Shown here: piece by piece, positions 54,367 through 63,096 of the stretch
Layout: each line of letters begins with the position of its first letter
Numbering within the stretch: the stretch's first letter is position 1
From: Frankia alni ACN14a
GTDB lineage: Bacteria > Actinomycetota > Actinomycetes > Frankiales > Frankiaceae
Length of the DNA: 64,000 bases
Direction: 5' to 3'
NCBI RefSeq assembly: GCF_000058485.1
Contig: NC_008278.1
Location: forward strand, 4,768,962-4,832,961
Made by a program: the position numbers and the translations under genes
Notes under the pieces: model-generated
Told to the model about the DNA's origin: nothing
What the model saw: the letters and a program-made list of their open reading frames with translations, nothing else
The model's database searches: none

Positions 54367-55074
54367 TCAGCGCAACCAGTGCGACGGCAGGGCGCCGCCC
54401 AGGACGTGCACCGTCATGACGACGATGGCGCACGCCAACAGGGGTACCACCACCATGCGTTCGGCCCTGCCGTCGGTGCGGGGTACCAGGACGACCTCCA
54501 TCCGCCAGTGCACCGGCCAGAGCAGCAGGCAGCCTCGGGGGGTCAGGCAGTCACCGATCAGGTGTCCGAGGCACCCCAGGACGACCGGGTAGGCGACGAA
54601 GCCCATGTCCAGGCCGTGCATCAGGTAGACGGCGATCCCGGCCGTCACGCAGTCCTTCAGACCGGACCAGAACTCGTGCCCCTCGAAGTCCAGGCCGAGG
54701 CCGCGCAGCCCGAAGCCGACGAGGACGAACAGTGCCGCCCACCAGCCATACCGTGAATGGTCCGCCAACAGGCTCATCGCCACGCCCATGGCGAGCGCGA
54801 AGACCAGGGAGTGGGTGGCGTGCCGATGGCCGCCGCTGGCCCGGCTCACCCACCGGCAGATCGTCCGAGAGACCGGGCCGAGGGTGTTCGCGATCCGGCC
54901 GTTGGGATGGTCGATGTCGGGCAGCAGGCCCGCACCCGCGGCCACCACCCCGCCGGCGATCACCTGATGGGACGACAACGACAGTGCGTAGGTCCCCAGC
55001 CAGTCCTCCCGGCCCAGGAAGGGCACGACGGCCAGCCAGAGCGCCGCACCGCTCAGCGCGTGCGTCCGCCCCAT
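54367..55074 (-). CDS. YdjM-type membrane metal-dependent hydrolase
   Basis: 235-residue polytopic membrane protein of the YdjM/DUF457 family (membrane-bound metal-dependent hydrolase). The conserved residues are in MGRTHALSGAALWL, AAGAGLLPDIDHPNG, and GGHRHATHSLVFALAMG, plus CLGHLIGDCLTPRG. Function is unknown; LexA control is known in Escherichia coli. The start may be ATG 55074 or GTG 55077, as GAGG lies 10-13 nt upstream. Confidence 0.85.
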   Translation of the reverse strand: MGRTHALSGAALWLAVVPFLGREDWLGTYALSLSSHQVIAGGVVAAGAGLLPDIDHPNGRIANTLGPVSRTICRWVSRASGGHRHATHSLVFALAMGVAMSLLADHSRYGWWAALFVLVGFGLRGLGLDFEGHEFWSGLKDCVTAGIAVYLMHGLDMGFVAYPVVLGCLGHLIGDCLTPRGCLLLWPVHWRMEVVLVPRTDGRAERMVVVPLLACAIVVMTVHVLGGALPSHWLR

Positions 55075-55147
55075 CACCGCGGACAAACCTCATTGATCGG
55101 CATTCGGCGGACTCTAGCCTGACGTTTCCACCGGCCACACCGGGCAT

Positions 55148-55780
55148 TCAGTCAGCAGGGGTGGCCAGCCACGCGCCCAGGTGGTCACCGAGGTCGAGGC
55201 GGCGCGGTACCCGCACGAGCTCGGCCGGCGTGGCGACCACCCCGAATGCGCGTAGCCGTTGCGCATGCAGAACCCAGTCCTGTGCCCCGCCGCTGCCCTC
55301 GACCGCGGCGAGGTCCGGCGGCAGCGGGTGGTCGACGTCGGCCCAGTCCGGCAGCAGGACCATGTAGACCATGCGCGCGATCTCCTCGATCGTCAGCTCG
55401 GACAGGAGCGCGCCGGGGGTCCTGCCACCGCCCGACATGCCCCAGCCCCGGTCATCCAGGAGGGTGATCTCCCGGCCGTCCGACAGCTCCGCGAACTCGT
55501 GCACCGTGAAGGAGAGCCCGCTGGCGGTGTCGATGTGGCCCGCCGGTACTGGGGCCGGCGTCGGAACCAGCCCCGGAACCGCGGTCGGATCCGGCACCAT
55601 CCCCGGAGCCGGGACGAGCACCGGGCAGAGCGGGCCACCGGTCACGGACCGACCGCCCCCGGTACCACTCTCGCCACCGGCTGCGTCGGTGGCGCCAGGC
55701 GGGCATCGACGGAGAGAAGCCGTTGGGCCGGCCGAAGCGAGCTCGCACCACATGCGGATTCCCACGACGACAGCACTCAC
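55148..55780 (-). CDS. Hypothetical protein
   Basis: 210 residues, start uncertain (GTG 55780; alternatives are nearer). The N-terminal 85 residues are Pro/Gly/Ala-rich and low-complexity, with a GLVPTPAPVPAG-like repeat. The C-terminal 110 residues look folded: SFTVHEFAELSDGREITLLDDRGWGMS, then ELTIEEIARMVYMVLLPDW, and VLHAQRLRAFGVVATPAELVRVPRRLDLGDHLGAWL. I do not recognise the family. It does not overlap neighbours. Confidence 0.6.
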   Translation of the reverse strand: MSAVVVGIRMWCELASAGPTASLRRCPPGATDAAGGESGTGGGRSVTGGPLCPVLVPAPGMVPDPTAVPGLVPTPAPVPAGHIDTASGLSFTVHEFAELSDGREITLLDDRGWGMSGGGRTPGALLSELTIEEIARMVYMVLLPDWADVDHPLPPDLAAVEGSGGAQDWVLHAQRLRAFGVVATPAELVRVPRRLDLGDHLGAWLATPAD

Positions 55781-55877
55781 AGGACCATCATGGAGTCCCC
55801 GCAGCGCCTCGGTGAGATCATCACGCCCGCCCTGCGCAGGGACGCGGCGCACTGGCTGACGCAGAGGGCGGTCCCTG

Positions 55878-56873
55878 CTACCAGGCGAAATGCTCGGGGG
55901 CCGTGCGGTAGCCCGGGAAGATCTCGTCCAGCCGGGCGAGCGCCTTGTCGTCCAGGTGGACGTCGAGCGCCCGCACGGCGTCGTCAAGGTGCTGCTGGAC
56001 ACGCGGTCCCACGATCGGCGCGGTGACGGCCGGCTGGTGCAGCAGCCAGGCGAGCGCGACGTCACCAGGCTCGTGGCCAAGCTCGGCGGCGAAGTCCTCG
56101 TAGGCCTCGATCTGGGGGCGCCTGGCCTCCAGGGACTGCGCGGCACGGCCCTCCAGACGCCGCCTGCCCTCGCGCTCCTTGCGCAGCACGCCACCGAGCA
56201 GCCCGCTCTGCAGCGGCGACCACGGCAGCAGGCCCACGCCGTAGTGCTGCGCGGCGGGCAGCACCTCCAGCTCGATCTCCCGGGTGAGGAGGTTGTAGAT
56301 CGGCTGCTCGCTGACCAGGCCGAACGTCCCGCGCTGGGCCGCGGCGGCCTGCGCCTGGGCGATGTGCCAGCCCGCGAAGTTACTGCTGCCGACGTAGAGG
56401 ATCTTGCCGGCCGTGACGGCGACGTCGACGGCCTGCCAGATCTCATCCCACGGGGTATCACGGTCGACGTGGTGGAACTGGTAAAGATCGATGTAGTCGG
56501 TCTGCAGGCGGCTCAGGCTCGCGTCCAGGGCACGGCGGATGTTGAGCGCCGACAGCTTGCCCTCGTTGGGCCACTCCCCCATCGCGCCGTAGACCTTGGT
56601 CGCCAGCACGGTGCGCTCCCGGCGCCCGCCGCCCTGCGCGAACCAGCGGCCGATGATCGACTCGGTATGGCCCCTGCCCTCGCCGAGGCCCGACACGCCG
56701 GCCGAACGCAGGCCGTAGGCGTTGGCCGTGTCGAAGAAGTTGATCCCGTACCCGTGCGCCGACTCCATGATCTTGTGGGAGTCGTCCTCGCTGGTCAGAG
56801 GGCCGAAGTTCATCGTGCCGAGGCACAGGCGCGAGACGGACAGACCGGATCGACCGAGGTGGGTGAACTGCAT
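55878..56873 (-). CDS. Aldo/keto reductase
   Basis: 331-residue NADPH-type aldo/keto reductase. The catalytic tetrad fits Asp and Tyr in NFFDTANAYG, Lys in ATKVYG and His in LYQFHHVDRDTP. SEQPIYNLLTREIELEVLPAAQHYGVGLLPWSPLQSGLLGG and GPRVQQHLDDAVRAL are family blocks of the YghZ/Kvbeta type. GAGGA lies before the ATG. Monocistronic. Confidence 0.92.
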   Translation of the reverse strand: MQFTHLGRSGLSVSRLCLGTMNFGPLTSEDDSHKIMESAHGYGINFFDTANAYGLRSAGVSGLGEGRGHTESIIGRWFAQGGGRRERTVLATKVYGAMGEWPNEGKLSALNIRRALDASLSRLQTDYIDLYQFHHVDRDTPWDEIWQAVDVAVTAGKILYVGSSNFAGWHIAQAQAAAAQRGTFGLVSEQPIYNLLTREIELEVLPAAQHYGVGLLPWSPLQSGLLGGVLRKEREGRRRLEGRAAQSLEARRPQIEAYEDFAAELGHEPGDVALAWLLHQPAVTAPIVGPRVQQHLDDAVRALDVHLDDKALARLDEIFPGYRTAPEHFAW

Positions 56874-57191
56874 CGCGGGCGGAGTCCTCTCGGTGGGGGA
56901 TCAGCCGGCACCCACGCTCGGGCAGGCGGTATGCCGGCTCCATCGAGTCTGCACCTTCGAGCGTGCTCCAGGTCAAGCCGGCCGAGCACTACCCGTGCCA
57001 CCGCCACCTGTGCCACAGCCGGCCGCGCCACCGTGGTCTGCTCATGCGCCCAGCAGACTCACGTCCGTTGGGGAGTCCACCGCGGCAGGGCCACCGCCGG
57101 TCCGTTGTGTGCTCCAGGCTGCGCTTCACCGGATCGTGGCTACGGCGGGGACTTGCCAGGGAGCGGGCGGTACCGGCCGACGCGACTGCTG
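56874..57191. other. Intergenic, no gene seen
   Basis: 318 bp between two minus-strand genes. Nothing is convincing except that the aldo/keto reductase promoter must lie here. Confidence 0.4.
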
Positions 57192-57791
57192 TCAGCGCGT
57201 GATGGCGATGTTGAACCGCATCGTCTGCAGGGCCAGGTAGGTCGCAAAGAACAACGGCGCGGCGTGTTCGGTGGCTGTCGCACTGGCCACGCCCCCGAGG
57301 TCGAGGATGCTCTCCGTGGTCCAGCCCAGGTCGGCCAGCAACCCCTTGACGGCCGCCTTGGCGTCCTGGTTCTCACCGCTGACGAACACCGTTGCCTGCG
57401 AGAGCGAGGCCAGCGGGTCCACCATGATCGAGACGTTCATGGTGTTCAGAGACTTGACGACCCGGGCCCGGGGGAAGCGCGTCTGCACCCGCCGGGCGAC
57501 GCTGTCGTTGGGGTAGGCCAGCGCCATGTCCGGCGTGAAGGCGGCCGACACGTCCAGCACGATCCGATCGGCGAGGACATCCTCCCCGATCCCCTCCAGC
57601 GTGGAAAGGACAGCAGTGCCAGGGATGGCGATGATGACCAGCTCGGCGCCCTGGACGGCATCCGTCTGACTGACCGACCCGGTGCGGTCCTCGGGGGTAC
57701 GTGAACCGTAGGCCACCTCGTGGCCGGCGGACGCGAGCCGTGCTCCCAGCGCAGAGCCCACTTTCCCCTTACCGATGATCGCGATACGCAC
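57192..57791 (-). CDS. NADPH-dependent F420 reductase-like protein
   Basis: 199 residues with a Rossmann fold. RIAIIGKGKVGSALGARLASAGHEVAYGSRTPED is the cofactor site, VIIAIPGTAVL follows, and VVKSLNTMNVSIMVDP is typical of the coenzyme F420:NADP oxidoreductase family. These proteins pass hydride between NADPH and F420 or reduce related substrates. The LLM enzymes in the window may use F420, so this could supply it. GTG 57791 has AGGAG before it. Confidence 0.82.
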   Translation of the reverse strand: MRIAIIGKGKVGSALGARLASAGHEVAYGSRTPEDRTGSVSQTDAVQGAELVIIAIPGTAVLSTLEGIGEDVLADRIVLDVSAAFTPDMALAYPNDSVARRVQTRFPRARVVKSLNTMNVSIMVDPLASLSQATVFVSGENQDAKAAVKGLLADLGWTTESILDLGGVASATATEHAAPLFFATYLALQTMRFNIAITR

Positions 57792-57966
57792 AACAGTCTC
57801 CTGACAGTTCGGACCCAAACAACAAGAGCGACAGATGGGATTACCCACCCGCATTTCGGGATCTCCAGCTACCTGGGCCAGGTCCTGGCAGGACTGTTCA
57901 TGAGCATGCTCGCTGGAGGACTCGTTTTGAGCCGCGGCGTCTTTACCTGCCGTGTCCAGCAGCTCA

Positions 57967-58698
57967 TCACCAGGGCACCACGCCAGCGTCCTCGAAGAAC
58001 GTGCCGGTCGGGCCGTCGTCGGGCAGGGTCGCGAGTCTGATGGCGATCGCCGCGCCCTGTTCGGGGGTGCGCACGCCGCGGAAGCCGTTGAGGTCGGTCG
58101 CGACGAAGCCGGGGCAGCCGGCGTTGACCAGGATGTTCGTACCGCTCAGCTCCCGGGCGTACTGGAGGGTGACGGCGTTCAGGAACGTCTTCGACGGCGC
58201 GTACGCCACGGCCACCGGACCCGTCGTCTGCTCACCAGCGGTTCCTGACTGCCGGGTAAGGGAGCCGACACTGCTGGACATGTTCACGATCCGCGGCGAG
58301 GCAGAGCGGCGCAGCAGCGGCATCATCGCGTTGGTGACGCGAATGACGCCGATCACGTTGGTCTCCACGACCGTCCGGATGGTGGCCGGATCGACCCGGG
58401 TGGGCTCCTGCGGCATACCACCAGTGATGCCGGCGTTGTTCACGAGCACGTCGAGGCGCCCGGCCTGCTCCTCGATCAGCCGTGCGGCGGCGGTCGCGCT
58501 CGCGTCGTCGGTCACGTCCAGCGGTACACCGAACGCGTCAACGCCGGCCGCGCGCAGCTTTTCCACCGCGGCCTCCCGGCGCTGATCGTCGCGGGCGCCG
58601 ACGCCGACGCTCCAGCCGAGGGCGCCCAGGCCCGCGGCGATTTCGTACCCGATTCCCTTGTTCGCGCCGGTGACCAGCGCAGTCGTCGGTTCGCTCAT
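57967..58698 (-). CDS. Short-chain dehydrogenase/reductase
   Basis: 243-residue SDR. ALVTGANKGIGYEIAAGLGALG is the cofactor motif, LVNNAGITGG follows, and NMSSSVGSLTRQ, VAYAPSKTFLNAVTLQYA supply the catalytic Ser, Tyr and Lys. The likeness is to carbonyl reductase-like SDRs. It diverges from a LysR gene, with 95 bp between them holding palindromes that may bind the LysR protein. Confidence 0.92.
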   Translation of the reverse strand: MSEPTTALVTGANKGIGYEIAAGLGALGWSVGVGARDDQRREAAVEKLRAAGVDAFGVPLDVTDDASATAAARLIEEQAGRLDVLVNNAGITGGMPQEPTRVDPATIRTVVETNVIGVIRVTNAMMPLLRRSASPRIVNMSSSVGSLTRQSGTAGEQTTGPVAVAYAPSKTFLNAVTLQYARELSGTNILVNAGCPGFVATDLNGFRGVRTPEQGAAIAIRLATLPDDGPTGTFFEDAGVVPW

Positions 58699-58755
58699 AG
58701 GGTCAATGCTGACCCGGACCCTGGCGAGGGGTCCAACACCGATCAGGTGACCAAC

Positions 58756-58783
58756 GATACCGCCCAGGTATCGATCCGGGATA
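58756..58783. promoter_or_regulatory. Overlapping GATA/TATC dyads, candidate LysR site
   Basis: GATAC-N7-GTATC at 58756-58772 overlaps TATC-N7-GATA at 58769-58783; three half-sites repeat with 12-bp spacing. They lie between divergent SDR and LysR genes. A third dyad, ggaccc/gggtcc, lies at 58716-58734. Confidence 0.6.
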
Positions 58784-58793
58784 GCGTGGCGGC

Positions 58794-59642
58794 GTGGAGA
58801 CCCGGGAACTGCGATACTTCGTCGCTGTCGCTGAAGAGCTGCATTTCGGGCGCGCCGCGCAGCGGCTCGGGATCGCACAGCCGCCCTTGTCACGGGCGAT
58901 CCAGCAGCTCGAACGCCGGCTCGGGGCCGCACTTCTGGACCGGACCAGCCGCACCGTCACGCTGACCGAGGCCGGCTCGGTGCTGTTGGCCGAAGGCCGG
59001 GCGGCCCTCGACGCGGTCGACGCCGCCGACCGCCGGACCCGCCGCGCCGCCCTCGCCGCGACCGGTCGTCCCGGCCTGGTCCTGGCCGCGAAAGCCGGCG
59101 CGTCCAGCGAACTGCTGGCGAAACTGCTCGACACCTACGCCGCCGAACCCGGCGCGGTCCCCGTCGACGTCACCCTGTGCGGCCCGGCCGAGCAGGAACG
59201 ACTCCTGCGCGAGGGCCGGGCCGACGTGGCGCTCCTGCACCGGCCGTTCGACTCGACGGCCGGGTTCCACACCGCGGAGCTCAGCACGGAGAGCCAGGTC
59301 GTGATCCTGCCGGCCGGGCATCCGCTCACCGTCCGGGCCCACGTGCACATGGCCGACATCACCGCACTGCCAGGCCTGCCCCTGCCACGCTGGCCCGACC
59401 CCGACGGCGCCTACCCGCCCGGCCCCGGCCCGCAGGTCCGCGACCACGCGCAGTTGCTGCAGCTGATCGCGCTCGGCCGCGCCTGCACGATCTCACCGGA
59501 GTCGTGCCGAGCCCAACTGCACGGGGACCTCGCCGCCGTGCCCGTGCTGGACGCGCCGCCAGTCACCACCGTGATCGCCTGGCCACCGCACAGCCGGTCC
59601 AGAGCCGTCGCCGACCTCATCCGGACTGCGACCCGTCTCTAG
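58794..59642 (+). CDS. LysR family transcription regulator
   Basis: 282-residue LysR. ELRYFVAVAEELHFGRAAQRLGIAQPPLSRAIQQLERRLGAALLDRTSRTVTLTEAG is the winged helix-turn-helix. The effector domain follows, LVLAAKAGASSELLAKLL. The start is GTG 58794. It lies divergent to the SDR gene and probably controls it. The effector domain is normal in length. Confidence 0.92.
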   Translation: METRELRYFVAVAEELHFGRAAQRLGIAQPPLSRAIQQLERRLGAALLDRTSRTVTLTEAGSVLLAEGRAALDAVDAADRRTRRAALAATGRPGLVLAAKAGASSELLAKLLDTYAAEPGAVPVDVTLCGPAEQERLLREGRADVALLHRPFDSTAGFHTAELSTESQVVILPAGHPLTVRAHVHMADITALPGLPLPRWPDPDGAYPPGPGPQVRDHAQLLQLIALGRACTISPESCRAQLHGDLAAVPVLDAPPVTTVIAWPPHSRSRAVADLIRTATRL

Positions 59643-59820
59643 CACCACCGCCCGACCACCACCTCGTCGGACACGCCCCAGCACCCGCCGCCCTTTCCCA
59701 AGCATCGCTCCTGGGCAGAGCGTCACCGGGTCGGGATAGCGTACGAAATCGGCCGTCGCTGCGACGGCCCTGGACGCCGGGCCGATGCCCGTCGCCCAGC
59801 CCGAGGTGAGGAGCGCACAG

Positions 59821-60270
59821 ATGCTGCGTGTCGGCGACACCGCGCCGGACTTCGAGCTGCCGGACGAGGACAACACCCCTCGCAGGCTTTCCACTCTCCT
59901 GACGGACGGTCCGGTCGTCCTGTTCTTCTACCCGGCGGCGTTGACCAGGGGCTGCACAGCGGAGAGCTGTCATTTCCGGGACCTCGCGGCCGAGTTCGCC
60001 GCGGTCGGCGCCCAACGGGTCGGCATCAGCACCGACACCGTGGCCAAGCAGAAGAAGTTCTCCGACAAGCACTCCTTCGACTATCCGCTGCTCTCGGACG
60101 CCGACGGCAGCGTGTCGCGCGCCTTCGGCGTGAAGCGGCCGATCGACCTGCTGCGGGTCAGGCGGGCCACGTTCGTGATCGGTACGGACCAGGTCATCAT
60201 CGAGGCCATCAGCAGTGAGCTGAACATGAACACCCACGCCGACCGGGCGCTGGCCGCGTTGGGCGGATAG
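59821..60270 (+). CDS. bcp: Peroxiredoxin, Bcp/PrxQ type
   Basis: 149-residue thiol peroxidase. VGDTAPDFELPDEDN at the start and FYPAALTRGCTAESCHFRDLAAEF, with the peroxidatic Cys 45 in PxxxTxxC and the resolving Cys 50 five residues on. The spacing is that of Bcp/PrxQ. It would reduce hydroperoxides using thioredoxin. GAGGAG lies before ATG 59821; the ATG at 59785 adds 12 residues. Confidence 0.93.
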   Translation: MLRVGDTAPDFELPDEDNTPRRLSTLLTDGPVVLFFYPAALTRGCTAESCHFRDLAAEFAAVGAQRVGISTDTVAKQKKFSDKHSFDYPLLSDADGSVSRAFGVKRPIDLLRVRRATFVIGTDQVIIEAISSELNMNTHADRALAALGG

Positions 60271-60289
60271 GACGCGAGGCTGACCGGCG

Positions 60290-61054
60290 TCAGCGGGCAG
60301 TGGCCTCGATGGTCCACTGCCGGGCGTCGGCGCTCGCCGGGCGTCCAGCCTCGTAGTCGGCATGCACGGCGGTCACGGTGAACCCGGCTTCGCGCAGCAG
60401 GCCGGCCAGCTCGTCGAGCTGGTAGATCTGAAGGTCGAACTTCTGCAGCTCGGCGTCGACCAGGCGGCCGTCGCGCCACAGCTCGTAACGCAGCCACGTG
60501 GAACGGACGTCCTTCTCGGCGAGCGCCGCCGGGAGGGACGTGAGCGTCAGCAGGTCGTCGCCGTGCCACCAGTGCCGGAGTGGATCTACGGTGATGGCGG
60601 GTCCGAGCGGTTCAAGCGGCTCGGCATCCAGGATGAGGCGCCCGCCCGGCCGCAGGCACGTGTGGAAGTTGCGGAGCGTGCGCAGGGCACGGTCGCGCCC
60701 GGTTACCAGAGCGAACGACCCGGCCGGAATGATCACAGCGTCGAACGCGCTCGGATCGTTGAAGGTCGTCATGTCCGCCTCGAACAGCTCGGGGGCAAGC
60801 CCGCGGACGGCGCAGTTCTCCCGGCACACCGCCAGCATCGGTGCCGAGGTGTCGAATCCCCGTACCCGCAGACCCGCCTCGCACAGCGGGATGAGCACCC
60901 GCCCCGTCCCCACCGCCGGTTCCAGAATCTCCCCGGTGACGCCCGCCAGGAGATCACGATAGAGCTCGACGTCGCCGAACGACGTGCCGATCGGCTTGTC
61001 CACCTGGTAGACCAGCGACGACAACCGCCCGTATTCGGGCGCTCTCCCCGTCAT
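60290..61054 (-). CDS. SAM-dependent methyltransferase
   Basis: 254 residues, class I methyltransferase. Motif I is ILEPAVGTGRVLIPLCEAG, followed by GFDTSAPMLAVCREN, then FDAVIIPAGSFALVTGRD, and FHTCLRPGGRLILDAEP. The substrate is unknown. The ATG overlaps the stop of a 44-residue frame by ATGA. It converges on the peroxiredoxin gene. Confidence 0.9.
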   Translation of the reverse strand: MTGRAPEYGRLSSLVYQVDKPIGTSFGDVELYRDLLAGVTGEILEPAVGTGRVLIPLCEAGLRVRGFDTSAPMLAVCRENCAVRGLAPELFEADMTTFNDPSAFDAVIIPAGSFALVTGRDRALRTLRNFHTCLRPGGRLILDAEPLEPLGPAITVDPLRHWWHGDDLLTLTSLPAALAEKDVRSTWLRYELWRDGRLVDAELQKFDLQIYQLDELAGLLREAGFTVTAVHADYEAGRPASADARQWTIEATAR

Positions 61055-61185
61055 GCGGCTCCTCCCCGGTTCCCCGCAACAGGCGGGCCCACATCAACCC
61101 GACCGGCGCCTTCCTCTGAGACCGGTACGGCGTCGAGGAGGCTCCGCAGGTCGAGTGGGCGGCCATCCCAGTGGTGGCCGGTCAT
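61051..61185 (-). CDS. 44-residue frame coupled to the methyltransferase
   Basis: Reads MTGHHWDGRPLDLRSLLDAVPVSEEGAG and ends RGGAA, TGA overlapping the methyltransferase ATG. The 4-bp overlap suggests genuine translation. Its N-terminal part overlaps another frame that reads DDDRTAYWDD, and the two may be pieces of one gene broken by a frameshift at about 61180. I do not recognise the family. Confidence 0.4.
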   Translation of the reverse strand: MTGHHWDGRPLDLRSLLDAVPVSEEGAGRVDVGPPVAGNRGGAA

Positions 61186-61300
61186 CCCAGTAGGCGGTCC
61201 GGTCGTCGTCTGGCGCAAGCCGTTGGGAGTCCAGCGGGACCTGCTCCCACCCGAGCCGTTGCGGTGCGCTCGCTTCGAGCACGGGATAGTAGATCTGGTC
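61186..61300 (-). pseudogene. Possible flavodoxin-family remnant
   Basis: Begins with DQIYYPVLE (61300-61274), the exact peptide in the flavodoxin-like gene at 62022-61996, and goes on as EASAPQRLGWEQVPLDSQRLAPDDD, which is not like that gene. It looks like a chimeric junction left by a rearrangement. Confidence 0.4.
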
Positions 61301-61385
61301 GCGGCGCCCTTGCTAACGTATGGGTAGGAAAAACAAGCGAACAGCGCCCTGTCGGGACGCTAACCGGGCGGCGGCAGGAGAGCGG

Positions 61386-61718
61386 ATGCGGGCTGGCGAA
61401 GTCTGGTGGGTGGATTTCGGCGAACGACGGCCGGTGGTTCTCCTCTCAGCTGAGGGCGAGTGCGGATTCTTGGCTATGCAAGTGGTCCTCCCAGCCGGCA
61501 CCGACCTCGATGGCGTGGCCGCGGAGATTGCGATTGGAACTCCCGAAGGACTTCCCTTCGAGGGCGTCCTGCGCGTCGCGTTTCCGCGTCCAGGCGTAGT
61601 CCCCTGCACCTGGCTCCTTCCGGTGACCAGAGAGGACCTGGTCGAACGGGTCAGCACCCTGCCGCCAGCGAAGCTCGCCGAAATCGAGAACCTGGTCCGC
61701 CTCGGTAATCCAGCGTAG
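61386..61718 (+). CDS. MazF/PemK-type toxin
   Basis: 110 residues. It opens MRAGEVWWVDFGERRPVVLLSAEGEC, the PemK/MazF start, and has VVPCTWLLPVTREDLVERVSTLPPAKLAEIENLVRLG at the end. MazF proteins cleave mRNA. The match is weaker at the C-terminus than for typical MazF. AGGAG lies 6 nt before ATG 61386. No antitoxin frame is seen next to it; the 61320-61385 stretch upstream encodes a short basic segment that might be the end of one. Its codon use is slightly less GC-rich than its neighbours. Confidence 0.75.
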   Translation: MRAGEVWWVDFGERRPVVLLSAEGECGFLAMQVVLPAGTDLDGVAAEIAIGTPEGLPFEGVLRVAFPRPGVVPCTWLLPVTREDLVERVSTLPPAKLAEIENLVRLGNPA

Positions 61719-61788
61719 GCAGCGTCAACGGCTTCACAGGTTTCTCCGGCGACGGTACGCACAGCGGCGGCGCCCAGCGCCCGGTCGA

Positions 61789-62244
61789 TCAGACCGGCAT
61801 CAGGCTTGCGGCGGTAGTGGCGCCGAGCTCCCAGCAGGCTTCGCGGTCGGCGGCGGATATTTCGCCGAGGACGGTGAGCGGGTCGCGCAGGCGCCTCCAC
61901 CTCAGGCCAGTGGTGATCGTCTCAACGCCGCGGACCGCGCCGGTCGTGTCACTGTTGCCGTGGACATAGAGGGTGTATGGCCGGCCGACGGTGAACTCGA
62001 GGACTGGGTAGTAAATTTGGTCAAAAAAATGTTTCAACGCCCCTGACATGTAGCCGATGTTGACCGGCGTCCCGAGCAGGTAACCGTCCGCGGCCAGCAC
62101 GTCCACCGCGGAGGCGGCCAAGGCCGGCCGGACGACGACTTCCACGCCCTCTATCGCCTCATCCCTCGCGCCGGCGAGCACCGCCTCCAACATCGCTTGC
62201 ATAGACGGCGACGGCGTGTGGTGGACGATCAAGAGGGTCGGCAT
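61789..62244 (-). CDS. Flavodoxin-family NAD(P)H:FMN oxidoreductase-like protein
   Basis: 151 residues, start uncertain (62244, 62253 or 62337). MPTLLIVHHTPSPSMQAMLEAVLAG is the flavin-phosphate loop, GYLLGTPVNIGYMSGALKHFFDQIYYPVLEF is typical of flavodoxin-like reductases, and GRPYTLYVHGNSDTTGAVRGVETITTGLRW follows. A run of A:T at 62005-62030 marks the phosphate-loop-adjacent segment. It is a free-standing gene; the flavin is inferred. Confidence 0.8.
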   Translation of the reverse strand: MPTLLIVHHTPSPSMQAMLEAVLAGARDEAIEGVEVVVRPALAASAVDVLAADGYLLGTPVNIGYMSGALKHFFDQIYYPVLEFTVGRPYTLYVHGNSDTTGAVRGVETITTGLRWRRLRDPLTVLGEISAADREACWELGATTAASLMPV

Positions 62245-62580
62245 CGCGGCCATGCTACGACCCGCGGCGGCCACCAGATCCTGACGGACCGTCGGCGCCA
62301 GCGAATACTCAACCTTTTGCCTGGACAAAGTCGACATGAGGGGCTACGTTCGTCCAGGTCAGCTGGCTGACTGAAGATCACAACTGTCACGAGTGCCAAC
62401 GTCCAGCCCCGGCTTGTTGGCCGGCAACCCTCCACCGCGAAGGGGTGCCCCGGGTGAGGACACGGCCGCATCCAGTGGAGGCGGCAAAGCGCGGGCCCGG
62501 TCTCCTGGGCCTCGGCCGAGGGAGCAAAGACATGCTGGGAGCGACTCGCCACGCGGGTGGCCGCTCCACGACCGCCGGTC
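62245..62580. other. Intergenic region, no supported gene
   Basis: The 336 bp upstream of the flavodoxin-like gene and before the first hairpin. No gene is visible. The 62285-62335 segment is AT-richer and may include the flavodoxin promoter. Confidence 0.4.
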
Positions 62581-62613
62581 GCGGGCCGGGCACGATCACC
62601 GTGCCCGGCCCGC
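62581..62613. terminator. Perfect 14-bp hairpin
   Basis: gcgggccgggcacg, loop atcac, and its exact complement. The strand is not decided: no complete gene ends right before it. Confidence 0.6.
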
Positions 62614-62854
62614 GGGCTCACCGGTCACCGCAGGTGCGGCTCACCCGCCGCCTACCGATCGACCTGCGTCGTTCATCCAGCTGTCTCTGTTCGCCGGCCT
62701 GACACCCGCTGCCGGCCGGCCTCCGGCGGTCCCGCCGCGCCCCACCCACCCGAGTTGAGCCGACCGTCGCCGTCCGTCGGCTGAGTATCCGGACCTGGCC
62801 GCCCGGGTTCGGGCGTGCGGCGGCCTCGCTCAGGTCGTGCCCGGACCGGCCGCT
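62614..62854. other. Spacer between two hairpins, no gene seen
   Basis: 241 bp without a supported gene. Nothing distinctive. Confidence 0.4.
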
Positions 62855-62890
62855 CCGGCCGCGTGCGGCGGGCCCACCGCACGCGGCCGG
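62855..62890. terminator. Perfect 14-bp hairpin upstream of the ABC gene
   Basis: ccggccgcgtgcgg and its exact complement around an 8-nt loop. It lies about 205 bp before the binding-protein start. Confidence 0.6.
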
Positions 62891-63096
62891 TCGGCTCATC
62901 CGGCGGGCCGGCCGGAATCCCGACACCGATCGCGGCAGCAGGCGCCGCCGGGCCGTCGGGCCGGTTCCGATCGCGATGACCAAGCGGCTACGTCCACCGA
63001 CGCGGCCCCGTCCACCCGACGCGGCCCCGTCCTCTGGCGCGCCGCCAAGACCAACCCCAACCCCGTCGACCACTCGATCAGGAGAACGGAAACCCG

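Noticed and set aside
55148-56461. A 437-codon reading of the hypothetical gene
   Set aside because: Its first 227 codons run antisense-like through the aldo/keto reductase gene in another frame. Only the last 210 codons look like protein.
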